Of a stretch of 64,000 nucleotides of DNA, positions 13,301-24,252 are shown piece by piece. The DNA is taken from contig OZ035960.1 in NCBI GenBank assembly GCA_964034945.1, forward strand, positions 24,787,487-24,851,486, given 5' to 3'. The stretch is from Chrysopilus asiliformis (lineage: Eukaryota > Arthropoda > Insecta > Diptera > Rhagionidae). The notes under the pieces are model-generated. The model searched no databases and was not told where the DNA came from. It worked only from the letters and a program-made list of their open reading frames with translations. Numbering within the stretch: the first letter of the stretch is position 1; every line of letters starts with the position of its first letter. The position numbers and the translations under genes were made by a program.

Positions 13301-16300
13301 TCTATTCCCGATTAAAAAGATAGAAAAAAAACCAGCGATTTCCCCGTCACATAATAAGATTTTGTGCTTGCGTCAACTGAACTTGGCAACACGTCATTGA
13401 CATTAATTTTTAATTTATTGACTAAACAGTTGAATATACTCTCAATTTATATAAACATTTGAAAACCTCTTACATAGAAATAAGAAAAAAAACCTGAATA
13501 AATTTGGGAAAAATTGTTCTAATTGTTGTTTTTGTTTTCTTCCCAATAGCACTTACAGTCCGATACCTGACACGGAGATATATTGGTGAATATCGATCCA
13601 ACACTGATCTACTTTATAGGCAGACAATATCACTGGAAAGTGGCCTTTTGGAGGTCGAAATTGTTGATATATCCGCAGAAAATGAGAGTGATTTCCCAAT
13701 GGAACAGGTAAAACAAACATTGAAATATATTACATATTTATAAACAATTTTTTTTTTCTTTCAATTTTCTTTTTTCTTTGTTTGCCATTTTTTGGATCTT
13801 TAAATTTTCTCAAACCGATTTCGGTGCCTTTTGAAAATTTTTGGTTGTAATGTTTACTTTTTTCATTACAGATACAATGGGCAGATGCCTGTATGATTGT
13901 TTATAGTATTACCAATCGTGGTAGTTTCGAATATGCAACACGATCTTTAGCTGAATTGAAAACAATGCAAAACGCTCCATCCGCTTATTTAGTAGCGAAT
14001 AAAGCTGATCTCGACCATTTAAGAGAGGTATGTAATTAATTTTCCTTTTCTCGTATATTTATTCCACACTTCCTTTTTGTAATACACTGAACATCTCTTG
14101 TGGCGAAATTTTATAAACAATTGTAGTTGTTTTATGAACTTTGAAATTTACGTTCGAATTTAACCAGAATAAACTTTGGCTTTCGGGAATATTTAGAATT
14201 ATGACTGTACCAAAAGCGATTTAGACTTGGCTAATTTATGCGAACATGTGGAATTCATTCAGACTAAAAAATATTGCTTTTATTAGAAATTTGATTCTAA
14301 ACTACACTAATATTTGAAAATAAACTTAATACTTTTATTAAAAAACTAGCTTGCATACCCGTCGTTGCCGGGTTAAGTTTTTTAAAAAAAATTTTATGGT
14401 CTATGTTGGAGCTGATCTTCAGGCCAATCGGCTCGGTAATTTCCCCGCGAAGGAGTAACATAGAGGGAAAACTCAGTTTCGAGATCACTTTACCCCCTCC
14501 CCTTACTCCCCCACCCCTCCCGCTACTTATCCGTATGCCTATGTTGGAGCCAGAACTACCACAGACACTCATGCCAAATTTCAAGTCAATCGGTTCAGCC
14601 GTTTTTGCTTGAAAGAGGAACAGACAGACAGACACCAACTCATTTTTATATATCCCAAGTAGCAAAAAAGGTCGTAAAGTAGTTGTTGCAATCATACAGT
14701 CACGAAACTAAAGTCGGGACGACCACTTTACGACCTTTTGTGCTCCTTGGGATTAGTATGATAATATGCACTAAAAGGGAGAGATAAATTGGCAGTTTAT
14801 CAGAAATCAAAGCGAGATAAAAGCACAAAAATTATCTCGCTTTTAATTCTGATAATGGATACTTGGAGTAATTAATTGAAACAATGAGGACACAGATAAG
14901 CTCTATCTTTGCATAACAGAACCGTTTAACTTTTCACAGGACTTTGCTGTTTGTGGCCAGGGCCGTGCCAAGACAAAGCCGGGCCCAGGACAATACCTGG
15001 ATTTGGTGTTCCTCCTTTTTAAAAACAAATTGTAAAAATGCATATTTGTATGTAATTTTTGTTTGTGATTATATAGATAAAAATATATAATATACAACAA
15101 AAATTGCGCCTCAGGCAAAATTTAAAACAAACGCGCAATATCCATAAATTAAAAAAAAAACTACGCCGCAAGCAAAATTCTTATTTAAAAAAATGCATTA
15201 TGGGCAGAAATTACAAAAAAAGTGGGCCGCAGGAGAACATTCTAGAGTGCCCAGGTTTTTTTTTATAAATTGCCGGGGGCGGCAGGCCCCCTGGCTAGCT
15301 AAATAAAAGCTTTTAAAAACGATTTGTTCAGAATTTGACATTTCTTGTTCAGAATTAACATAAAAAAATTATTCAAAATTTTGCATTTTAATATCTTAAA
15401 AAAATGAGCTATGGAAAAACTTTTAACATTTACAATCATATGCTCTCATTGTGCTTTTTCCGCGGTTCCAAAGTTCAAACACTTTCAAGTTTTGTGTGTA
15501 GGTAGAGTATTTTAAATAAATAAAGTTGTAAAATCGAAATTTTCCAAATAATTTCGTCATTTTTTTCACTAACAATAAGAGAACCATGGTAATCTGATTT
15601 GAATTTATTGTTGAATTGGAAAATTTGTGTTTAGGCAAAATTACTTTCATTCATTAGTCAGTACTAAACCTTTCAAACATCTTTGTTACCATGACGAAAT
15701 TTCACTTGAAACGATATGAACTTGACTAATAATTTCCGTTCATTTATCATAAAGATATATGTAAATTATTGTTAAATATCATAAAAATGATGAGACCTTC
15801 TACTGACGTTATATACCCGGCAAGAATTTTAATACCAGAGTACACATTTCAAAGTTGATAAGACAATTAAGTAGATAAAAGCTTTTTGACTTCATCAAAG
15901 AGACAAAATTCCAGTAAAATTTTCAAAAAAAAAATGCGTAATTAAATTATTGAAAACATGTTTACCCCGAAATCTGATCACGAATTCAAATCCGTTTCAA
16001 GTTTTTGTTGTGCGGTATTGTTTGCTGGTAATACTTGGAAACTGATATACGGAGATAATCTCTATGTTGGAAAAGGACAATTTTTCAATTTTTGAACATT
16101 TCCTGTTGACATTTAAATTTTTGACTTTTAGGTTTTCTTTAAGGTAATCCATCGAACTCTAGTTCAAATACGCCACTAACTTTTTTTTAGACTCCTTATA
16201 AGAATCATATAGAAGTATACTAGATTTAGTATACCATTTATAGCGCATCGAACCAACCATGGGACACAAAAATGAATTACAGCAGGGTGGTTTGAGCTAG

Positions 16301-19115
16301 AGACTTGAAATTTTGTGTATTTGCATTTCTCCTAAATGATAAAGCTATATTTTTGAACGGGCAACATTGGCCACAGTATCCGCTGCAAGTAAATTGAATC
16401 CATTTATAACGTCTTAAAGTTTCAGTTTACGATAAAAAATTTGCAAAATGTAAAATATTATCTATATTGTAAAACGGAATTTAAAACCCAGATAAATGAA
16501 AAAAAAAACGCTAATCTATTAACTAAAAAGCACGTGTTGTGTCCTGATCAGAAATCTTTAAAATGATTACTTCATATCCATCAATATGAGTTTTTTTTCT
16601 CTTCCATATTATGGGCTTAGTCAACTTTTTTTTTGACACGCGCAACAAGGTTTCTTTCAATGGAAGCTTTTTCCTATGTCGTGGAAATTCGCTACTCCTT
16701 GGCGCCAGCATAAACCATTCCATCATTTGATCGTTTATTCAAAATATATTTAATACGGGGCTAAATAGGTAATTTCGCTCCTTTTTGCCTGTTATTAATC
16801 ACAAAAGACACGTGTTAATTCCGGTTAGCGACACTCATTAGAGGAATGTTCGTTGAATAGAAATTTTGTATGCAATCTTAAACAACTCTTCTGATACCAA
16901 TTAAAATTTAAAACTGTCGCAGAGTATTTATTTACTGATGGTAAACTGATTCCAAATTGATTAACCCTTTGCTTAAATTTGCGTGTAACATATTACAAGA
17001 ATTTGAGGAAAGGGTTGCCTTATTGTGTGTTGACAAGGAAAAAATTCTGAATATGAGTAGTAAATATTTAATTAATTTCTTTGTCGATTTCAGCTGATTG
17101 TTGAAATACATAGACTGTGGTATAGTGTATTTTTATTCTGAAAGTGATTCCGAATTGATTAACCCCTTTTTCATAGTTTTTTAATAGTTTTCAACTCACG
17201 CGCAAAAAAAACTGATTTTTCCGTTTTTCATTATTTTGAAAGGTCAAACCACAAATAAACACTCAAATATAATTTTATAAATGAATTCGAAGGATCACAC
17301 TTCAAATGGCCTCGTGCAGATCTAATCAATTATTTGTGGCAGTAAATATTTCTCTAGAAATTAATTTAAAAACATAAAAAATTCATCAAACGAAATGCTT
17401 CCGGCACAAAAATTTCTATCTATGGTATTAACACCAACCTCATAATCCAAAATTAACCAAAAATAATGAACCGCCAAACTCACGTTGAAAAACGACATCT
17501 AATTACTTGGATCCTGATTACCGTTCAGACGGAAATGAATTGTGGATTTAATTCAATTCATGGCAATCACGTGAATATTAAAGAGTTCATTAAGCAAATT
17601 AGAATTTCAGGAATAATAAATAATAATTTAATGTAAAACACAATTGGACGTTTTGGTTAACATAATTTCATTTTATTTTACTTATTGTACAACACGAATA
17701 TGCTTCTCAGAATATTTTTAATCATGAAAGCGAAATTCTATGAAATTTTCCTACAAGTGGTTGATACACGTGCCTCATAGCAACCGAAAATGAATGGAAG
17801 TTTGTTATTGATGATACGTGAAAATGCCTTTTATTTCTTTTTAAGTCCGATGCGTTAAGTAAGGCACAGTTAAACCTGTCTGTATTATTAATGGTGTTAA
17901 AAAATTTTCTTAAAACATAAGAAAAGTTACAATTCCAGGTGAGAAGTGGTACGTTTGGTTTTTGGTGCACGGAACGGTTATATAAAATCATATTGTTCGA
18001 TACAATGCACCATTTTCGAGAAAATAGGGAAAAATATTCCATTTGTATGCGGGACAGCGGAAGAAGTGGTTCAACTGAATTTTAGTGTATGGATGAGTTA
18101 TGTAAAATCCTATTCTGAACATATTTCACCTTTACAATTTCTTCAATACGACACACTGTTTTAGAAAAATTGCAAAAATTTGTTCCATTTGTATTGGAGA
18201 GGGGGTAAGGAATGGTCCAATTTTGCCCGTTCAAGAACTTAGACTTGCCATTTACGAGAAACGCAACTGTAAAAAAAATTCAAGTCTCTAGCTCAATACT
18301 TTCGAAAGTTATGATGTTCACGATAGTACTTTTGTCATCCCAAACACCTTGCTGTAGTTCAAGATATTGAGCTTTTTAGATATTGAGAGAGTTCTTCCGA
18401 GAAATACTACACATCTTAGGTATTAGCCTGCTGTACTATCTATAGTGCACTCAGTGAAATATATTTTGTTTAAGTAGTGATCATTTCATAATGCCGACTT
18501 ATCTTAGCGTAGGATTTTTGCCTAAAAATTTGTCTAAATAAAATTTCCAACCAGATCAAGATCAAAATTAATCCGACCGTCCACTATTTCTAATATCTAC
18601 TGTTTTATTGAATTTTTCTAGCTATTGAGCAATCTCTCATTCCGTCTAATTGACTCCAAAGTTAATCAATAATAAAGTTTCGCCACAAAAGTAAACTGGG
18701 AATTTAGCCAGAATATTGACTCATCATAAACGTAATTTCCCATTAAATTTCCTTCGATTTTCTTATTCTTGCATTACTAAATGAATATTTTTTTTCTATT
18801 TTTCAGGTCACAGAGACCGAAGGGGCAGCATTAGCCGCATCCCATGCTATTGGATTCTGTGAAGTGTCTGTAGCTGAAAACACACCAAGCTTATATAAGG
18901 CATTCGAGCGTTTATTAATTGATTCCCGTGCACGTCCGGTTAAGCAACGTAAATTCTCAGTTAGCAAAATGATTGGGACACTGATTGGCAACAATAATGT
19001 AACGAAACAGATATCAATTAATCAAGGAACGGTGGTACCATGCCACAAAGGTGAATTACACAAGTCACGTGTTATAAAGCGTCGTCAAGCGTTTACGGCA
19101 ACAGCATCACTGTGA
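4359..19115 (+). CDS. Ras-like small GTPase, RERG/RASL type (4 coding exons)
   Basis: Coding exons are 4359-4434, 13550-13707, 13872-14027 and 18807-19115, joined in frame by GT-AG introns (phases 1, 0, 0). They give 232 residues to the first stop. The P-loop is G18-N-V-N-V-G-K24-S25, and it is split across the first intron after the first base of the next codon. The guanine-specificity motif N121-K-A-D124 is clear. Length and order match the Ras superfamily, and the neighbour-free alignment by eye best fits the RERG/RASL11/12 group, which lacks a C-terminal CaaX box; none is present here. Switch II is odd: the usual D-x-A-G-Q reads D65-I-S-A68-E, so the invariant Gly and catalytic Gln are absent, which suggests weak or no GTP hydrolysis. 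The basic C-terminus (KRRQ) may contact membrane lipids. Introns 1 and 3 (about 9.1 and 4.8 kb) are full of repeats. The stop is followed by an in-frame extension listed separately. The family assignment is firm for Ras-like and tentative for the subgroup. Confidence 0.85.
5281..5761. mobile_element. MITE-like element with ~48-bp inverted ends
   Basis: The segment at 5281-5330 (AAGGAAGATCTCCATTACCA onward) recurs in inverted form at 5711-5761 with few mismatches, and both ends run into the same tract ending in AACTGCAAAAAA. The spacer is about 380 bases without a coding frame. This is the structure of a non-autonomous DNA transposon. No target duplication was resolved. Confidence 0.6.
6362..6955. 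mobile_element. TIR element (ATTGAAACCT ends) with nested element A
   Basis: The left end (ATTGAAACCTCGATACCGTG) and the right end (…AATATATAGGTTTCAAT) are imperfect inverted repeats. The AT-rich inside contains a copy of repeat A near 6636-6790, recognised by CATAACAAAAGCTATAATTG and by the inverted pair CCCGTATGGTGA / TCACCATACGGG. A 20-base direct duplication (TTCCACTATGAAGTCAAAC twice) lies at about 6720-6761. A related degenerate copy occurs at 57716-58200. Confidence 0.5.
8101..8415. mobile_element. Degenerate pogo/mariner-like MITE
   Basis: The left side reads CACCTGTACAAGCCGGACTC and the right side ends in CGGTTTATACAGGTTTCAC. In opposite orientation these resemble each other and the CAGTGAAACCTxTATAA termini common to insect pogo/mariner-type MITEs. 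The ends are diverged and no target duplication is clear. Confidence 0.35.
10552..10815 (+). mobile_element. Partial copy of TIR element B
   Basis: It shares with the copies at 22552-23238 and 34081-34812 the phrases TTTCTCAAAAACTAATAGAG, GGTAAAAGTCCGTTAACTGG and the right end CGTAGATTTCGTATAAGAAA. The left terminus is missing. Confidence 0.6.
14347..14650 (-). mobile_element. Non-autonomous Helitron-like element
   Basis: Read on the minus strand, it runs from TATATAAAAATGAGTTGGTG, through the phrase about a Pro/Gly-rich GGGGAGGGGGTAAAGTG tract, to a 3' end with a small hairpin (CCCGGCAACGACGGG) about 8 bases before CTAG|T. This is the Helitron terminal layout (hairpin then CTRR, insertion before T). 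The inside matches the copy at 22043-22507. Apparent frames of about 130 and 69 codons here are repeat sequence, not genes. Confidence 0.55.
14652..14753. mobile_element. 102-bp MITE with ~30-bp TIRs
   Basis: ATCCCAAGTAGCAAAAAAGG at the left is mirrored by CCTTTTGTGCTCCTTGGGAT at the right, and the similarity continues inward through GTCGTAAAGT / ACTTTACGAC. It abuts the 5' end of the neighbouring Helitron-like element, so it probably inserted into it. Confidence 0.65.
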
Positions 19116-19247
19116 CCACCATTGCCCCATAATAATACCGTACTTATTCAAGGACAACAGGTTCAGCAGCAGCATCCAGATTCCAGGATATCTTCATTTA
19201 ATGGAAGCAACAATAATAGCACCGCCACAAACAAAGTGAACGCATGA
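19116..19247 (+). other. In-frame extension beyond UGA stop (possible readthrough)
   Basis: After the TGA at 19113-19115 of the Ras-like gene, the same frame stays open for 43 codons to a second TGA at 19245-19247. The encoded stretch is rich in Gln, Asn and Ser, with a QQVQQQH run, and it uses ordinary-looking codons in otherwise AT-rich, stop-rich DNA. The context is TGA followed by C, the leakiest stop context known in insects and other animals. It could be a translated C-terminal extension, or the remains of a longer ancestral C-terminus cut by a nonsense mutation. Confidence 0.45.
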
Positions 19248-22042
19248 ATAATAATTATGATGTAACCAGGATAACACACGAACTCATCAAAAAACCTACT
19301 AAATTAATTGCCAACAATAACGAACAGACAGGTTACTAGTTATGGCAGTGAAATAACTATTGTAGATAAAGAGGGAATCTCTTACCAAATCGGTTCTGAG
19401 ATTTGTGTTCCTTGCGATGCGGTGGTGATGGCTTCGTATACGTTGGACATTAACGATTTCCGTCATCATTGGAAATAAGATCCTGTTTCATATCGGAAAT
19501 TTTCTTTGATTGGAATGGGCAGAAATTTTGCTTATAATGTTCGTGAATTTGAATACACAAATAGAGAACTAATGAGGAAATACGTTTTCCCAATTTGATC
19601 AAAACAATTGCTAGTCTAGAAAAGGTCTCAAATTTGCTTGTTTAAGTCTTCACGAAATTCAATTTTGTATCAAGTGACTTAAGAACACATAATTAAATTT
19701 TTTAGGTAGGAATTTTAAGGATGAATTTTAAGATAACAAAAACCTGTGCTTAATTATTATGCTCAGAAGTTAGGAATTTGATGCGAATTGTTAATTAATT
19801 AACCTTTCATTTGTGCAAAATTATCAGCTGTTGTATACCACCTACGTGGAATTACAATTAATGTTATGAAAAACCGAATGTTCCGATTTGCAAACATAAA
19901 TCCAATGAGATGAGACTAACTTTTGTAGCACAAACCCAGTTGGGGGGGGGTTTTTTTTTTGCATATTTTGTTTTTTGAACTTTCTTTAAGAAAGGAATTG
20001 AGAATTGTGATAATGAAAATTGATGGAAAGATTTCCAGGATTTGAGATTGATTTTTTGGTTTTATGGACAGAGGGAATTTTTTTTTTGTAGTTGAGGGAG
20101 AGTTACAAAAAATATGTTAATTTGGAAAGTTTAAAATGTTTAATTTAAACAAACCTTTTGTACTTATTGGGGAAAAGGAATTAAGGAAAAAAGTTTGCTT
20201 TACAATTTGTCTTTAAAACTTGAGATTATGCACCAAGCAAATGATTGTAGAGAAGCAAATAATATTTTTCGCAAGTTTTTTTAAATGGTTTACTAAATCG
20301 GAAAATTTTCTCTTAAATCAATAATTTTTCTTTTTCTGTATAAAGCATAAATAATTAACTACAAAATCAGATAAACAACTACAAAATCAGATACGCTCAA
20401 ATAATAATTGAAATTTATTTTTACTGATTAAAAGTAAACATAAATTTCAGATTGAAAAGAAATAATAGCCGCTTTGAAAAATCAATTATGGCAGAGAACA
20501 GAAAAAAATTTAGTTACTCTCCCTTTAAACAATTTAAAACAATAAAATGTTGTAATAGAAAAATATCGTGTTTGATTTTAATTAAAGAATTAAATTTACT
20601 CAGTTATTTTGAGTATATTATATTTGTTTTATATAACTAAAAATAATATTATATTAAACTGGCTTTGCTTTGGTATAAAATAGATTGAGAGCATTTACGA
20701 AATTATTTTGATGAATTATTTTTTTCAAATTTCACAAAAAAAAACTTTTTATTGGATTTTTAAGACGTTTGCTTATAAAAATTGGTAGATTTTAAATGTA
20801 TTTTGGTTGGAATATATTACTTGTATCAAGTAAATAGAAAATATATTTAGTTGGATTTAATAAGAAAAATCATTTTACATTTAAATTGAATATAATAAGT
20901 TTTTGTAAGCATTTCTAGTCAAAAATTTGTTTCTAATAGCGATTTTAATGGTAAAAACAAACAGTTTAGCAACAGTTAAAATTCCTTTTTAGCCAATTTA
21001 GAGACACGTTTAAAAACTTTTAAATTACTTTCAATTATGTGAGGTTTTTATCTAGAACAAGAAAATTTCAATTTCGCAAATTAAAACTCCTAAAATAAAT
21101 AATATTTCTTTTTTCTTATCGTGTGTGATTTTTGTATCGGTTCTCACGATTTTTTGTAATACAAAAAAAAAACAGATAAATGAATAACAAACAAGTATGG
21201 CTGTGATAAGTAATATTAATACAAATATTAATAAAATACCTAAAGAAAATTGCCAAAACAACAACAATTATTTTTAGTATAATAAAACAAAAATCAATTA
21301 TAATTAAGTATTCTAAGTAAAAAAATATAAATTATACTATTGATAAATATTTAAATTATTATAAATTAACAAAACAGAAATCGATGTAATTTTTTACTGA
21401 ATAAAAATCTGTAATAATAAATTAATCAAATGTTAATTACATAAACTTTTTCACAACCTTTGGCAAATGTGGATTCGAATCCATATTAAAATGATTTTCA
21501 TATATTATAAAATCACAAATTTTATTTTAGCAAAAATAATTGTAATGGAGCTGATATTATTTAAATCGGAATTTTGTAAAATTGACATATATTTTGTAAA
21601 GCTAAAGTATAAAAGAATCAAGTAATAGAAAAATAAAGGTTATTGTTGAAATATAAATTTAGTGTTTTAAATTTTCCCATTTTTTTTAGATTGAATGTTA
21701 CATCGATAGTATAAGGTTTTCCAATTGACGACAAACATTTATTTTATTTTATCTGGTATGGCACAAAAAGGATTTTGTCACTTAACGCTTTCAGATCTAG
21801 AATTTTTTTTTTTTTGTAATATCTGTTTTCAGAAATCTCAATTTTCAATAAAAGTATGTATGTGATAATATTTTAATTTGTATCTACGTCACACCTCACA
21901 CTAACTTTTGCCAAATTGAACCCCTCACACTCCCTTTAACTTTCATTAGGCTTTTTTATATGAGCTCATATCGCCGCCACACTACCGCAAAACCTATTTC
22001 ATCTCCCCGTAAATCATACTCAACATATCATCATCATATCAT
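19248..22042. other. AT-rich 3' flank of the Ras-like gene
   Basis: Probably 3' UTR and intergenic DNA. AATAAA occurs near 21634. There is a G9T10 homopolymer junction at 19942-19960. No protein-coding exon was recognised. Confidence 0.5.
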
Positions 22043-22507
22043 ATCATACTAATATATAAAAATTATTTGGTGTCTGTCTGTCTTTCTGTTCCTCTTTCAC
22101 GCAAAAACGGCTGAACCGATTGACTTGAAATTTGGCATGAGTGTCTGTGGTAGTTCTGGTTTCAACATAGGCATACGGAAAAGTAGCGCGAGGGGTGGGG
22201 AAGTAAGGGGAGGGGGTAAAGTGATTTCGAAACTTAGTTTTCCCTTTATGTTACTCTTTCGCGGGAAACTACTGAACCGATTGGCCTGAAATTTGGCATA
22301 GATGCTCGTCGGGGGTCCAGCACCAACATAGACCCATTAAAATGTAGCCCGAGATGGGGAGGAGTAAGGAGAGGGGGTAAAGTGATTTCGAAACTTATTC
22401 CAGTGTTAAGTATGATTCGAAGCCGAAGGCCCAGGAGCTGGGGAGGCCGAAGGCAGACCTGTGGGGGGGAGGGGGGGGGGGGCCGCGAAGCGGTTCGAAT
22501 TTCTAGT
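22043..22507 (+). mobile_element. Non-autonomous Helitron-like element
   Basis: A likely 5' end TCATACTAATATATAAAAA leads into GGTGTCTGTCTGTC and the repeated AACCGATTGxCTTGAAATTT units. The 3' end has a hairpin CCGCGAAGCGG, then TTCGAATTT and CTAG|T. This fits the Helitron rule of a 3' hairpin about 10 bases from CTRR. A poly-G-rich stretch (22462-22482) precedes the hairpin. There is no Rep/helicase coding, so it would be moved only in trans. Confidence 0.55.
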
Positions 22508-22551
22508 ATGTAACATATTTTATAAACAGCCTAATGTTTTTTTTCATAATT

Positions 22552-23238
22552 ACTTTCTTATACGAAGTATAATAAAGTATTGTATTCATGAAAAATTTCG
22601 AAATTTCGACAATTCATGAAAAATTTGCGAAAAAATATTACCTGAGTACTTCCGAGTCGATTGTAGTCATATTTAAAAAAATGTCTGTCAGTCTGTGTAC
22701 AAAATTTCTCAAAAACTAATAGAGCTAGAGCCATTTTACAGGGATGTTTGGTCCTGGAATGTGATGATCCTGTCAACTTTTGGTAAAAGTCCGTTAACTG
22801 GAAGTAACCAAAACTGCGTTTTTTTTTGAAAATCCCAATTTCGTTTTTCCCAATTTACTCCGAAACTACGCATTTTTCAGTATGTGTCACAGAAGAGGAT
22901 ATAATGAAATTTGGTGGTTAAACATAAGGACGAATTGCTCAGAATACCATTTTGCCATTTACTATTATGCTCTATCTTTTACCGTTATTGAGATATTTTT
23001 ATTAAAATGCAAAAAAAAACGATTTTTGCGAATTGCTTTCAAACTAAGGGTTTTTCGAAAAAAAAATACCGAAAATTAAAGATTCTAAAATTCTGTACAT
23101 TTTTCCTTAATAGATATCGGTTACCGTTATGGAGATATTTCATATTCTGTAAAATAAAACTTCATATATTTATATTAACTAATGTTTTTTTCATCGGGTT
23201 ATTATGCAGAAACGTAGATTTTGTATAAGGAAGGAAGT
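22552..23238 (+). mobile_element. TIR element B, full-length copy
   Basis: It starts with CTTTCTTATACGAAGTATAA and ends with GATTTTGTATAAGGAAGGAAG, which are inverted repeats of about 13-15 bases. Internal landmarks are TTTCTCAAAAACTAATAGAG and GGTAAAAGTCCGTTAACTGG. About 690 bases, no transposase. Other copies are at 10552-10815 and 34081-34812, with a reversed fragment at about 50155-50275. Confidence 0.65.
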
Positions 23239-23760
23239 CATGTGCGGTTCACATCAAATACTTTTTTTTTTAATTTTCAAGTCTTCGATTATTAAGTCTA
23301 TTTAAAGTATTGCCGTTAATCAGACATTCTATCATGTATTCTATTTATAAAGTACATACATATAGTAAAAAAGACAAAAAGCGCAATGCTTGATATACGA
23401 CGTTTCGATATACGACGCAATCCGACCCAATTTGGCCAGCCCAAAAACGAGGGGCGCTTCTCCAACAAAATCAAATTAATAAGACTTATTTTTCACAAAA
23501 TTTATTCGGTTGTGGTTTCTAATATCACAATATACTTTTAGAGTACATGTCTTACCACAATTTGTAAAAAAAAATAGCTGTAGCTAGACGATAATACTTA
23601 TAATTATTTTTGCAAGAGTGCAGCAATTTGTTTAAAAGCCGATTTAAGACACCTGAATTTTTTTATTTCATAAGTAGATATACAGAACTTATTTTCCAAT
23701 TTTAGACCCACTGAAAGGTTTACCCAACTTCTGCAGAGAGAAATATTTTGAAGGCCATCA

Positions 23761-24252
23761 GGGGTGCGTTCCTTTATTCCCGAGTAAAGTAAAGGTTGGG
23801 TTTGTCAAAGTTAGAACAGCTGATTGCCAAAGTTGAAATTTTACCGACGTTAACTCTGATTAAAAGAACGCGATTTGGTTAACTTTGACAGCAGTGATGT
23901 GCACAACAATACATTAAAAAAATAGAATTCTTCTTGATGTCGTATTTTTCATTTACAAGGACCACAATAAAACCCTCCATTATTCTGCACAAAACTCATT
24001 CGAAACTACGAGACGAATTGACAGTTGATTGACACTTGTAACCGTCTCGGTTAACTTTATCGCGTTCTTTAATTACAATTAAAGTTAACTTGCTCCAACT
24101 CAGCTCTCGAGCAGAGTTGAGAAAAGTAACTTTGACAGCTTAACTTTGGCATTTAGGAACGGCAGTAAAGTTTACTGAGCGTTAACCGTAGGCATTTAAG
24201 AACGCATTTCTCTTTACCGCGGTTAACCACGGTTAATAAAGGAACGCACCCC
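23761..24252. mobile_element. 492-bp MITE with perfect 18-bp TIRs
   Basis: GGGGTGCGTTCCTTTATT at 23761-23778 is exactly complemented by AATAAAGGAACGCACCCC at 24235-24252. The inside is rich in GTTAAC motifs arranged in further inverted pairs (for example GAACGCGA… / …TCGCGTTC). No transposase. The target duplication is unclear, so the superfamily is not assigned. Confidence 0.8.

Larger units (their letters stand above)
4435..13549. other. Large repeat-bearing intron 1 of the Ras-like gene
   Basis: About 9.1 kb of AT-rich intron. It holds the inverted-repeat element at 5281-5761, the TIR element at 6362-6955 with a nested element A, a degenerate inverted-repeat element near 8101-8415 and a partial element B at 10552-10815. 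I see no other coding exon with supportable homology. Confidence 0.7.
14028..18806. other. Repeat-filled intron 3 of the Ras-like gene
   Basis: It contains a Helitron-like element (14347-14650), a small MITE (14652-14753), GC-rich transposon remains near 14955-15300, and two copies of a dispersed repeat that share ACACAAAAATGAATTACA and CAAGTCTCTAGCTCAAT phrases (16190-16345 and 17940-18445). No internal coding exon is needed, because the flanking exons join in phase. Confidence 0.65.

Noticed and set aside
14297..14695. 132-codon and 69-codon frames
   Set aside because: They lie wholly in the Helitron-like element and MITE and reflect repeat sequence.
19942..19960. G9T10 homopolymer block
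   Set aside because: Probably simple-sequence variation or an assembly weakness; no function can be supported.
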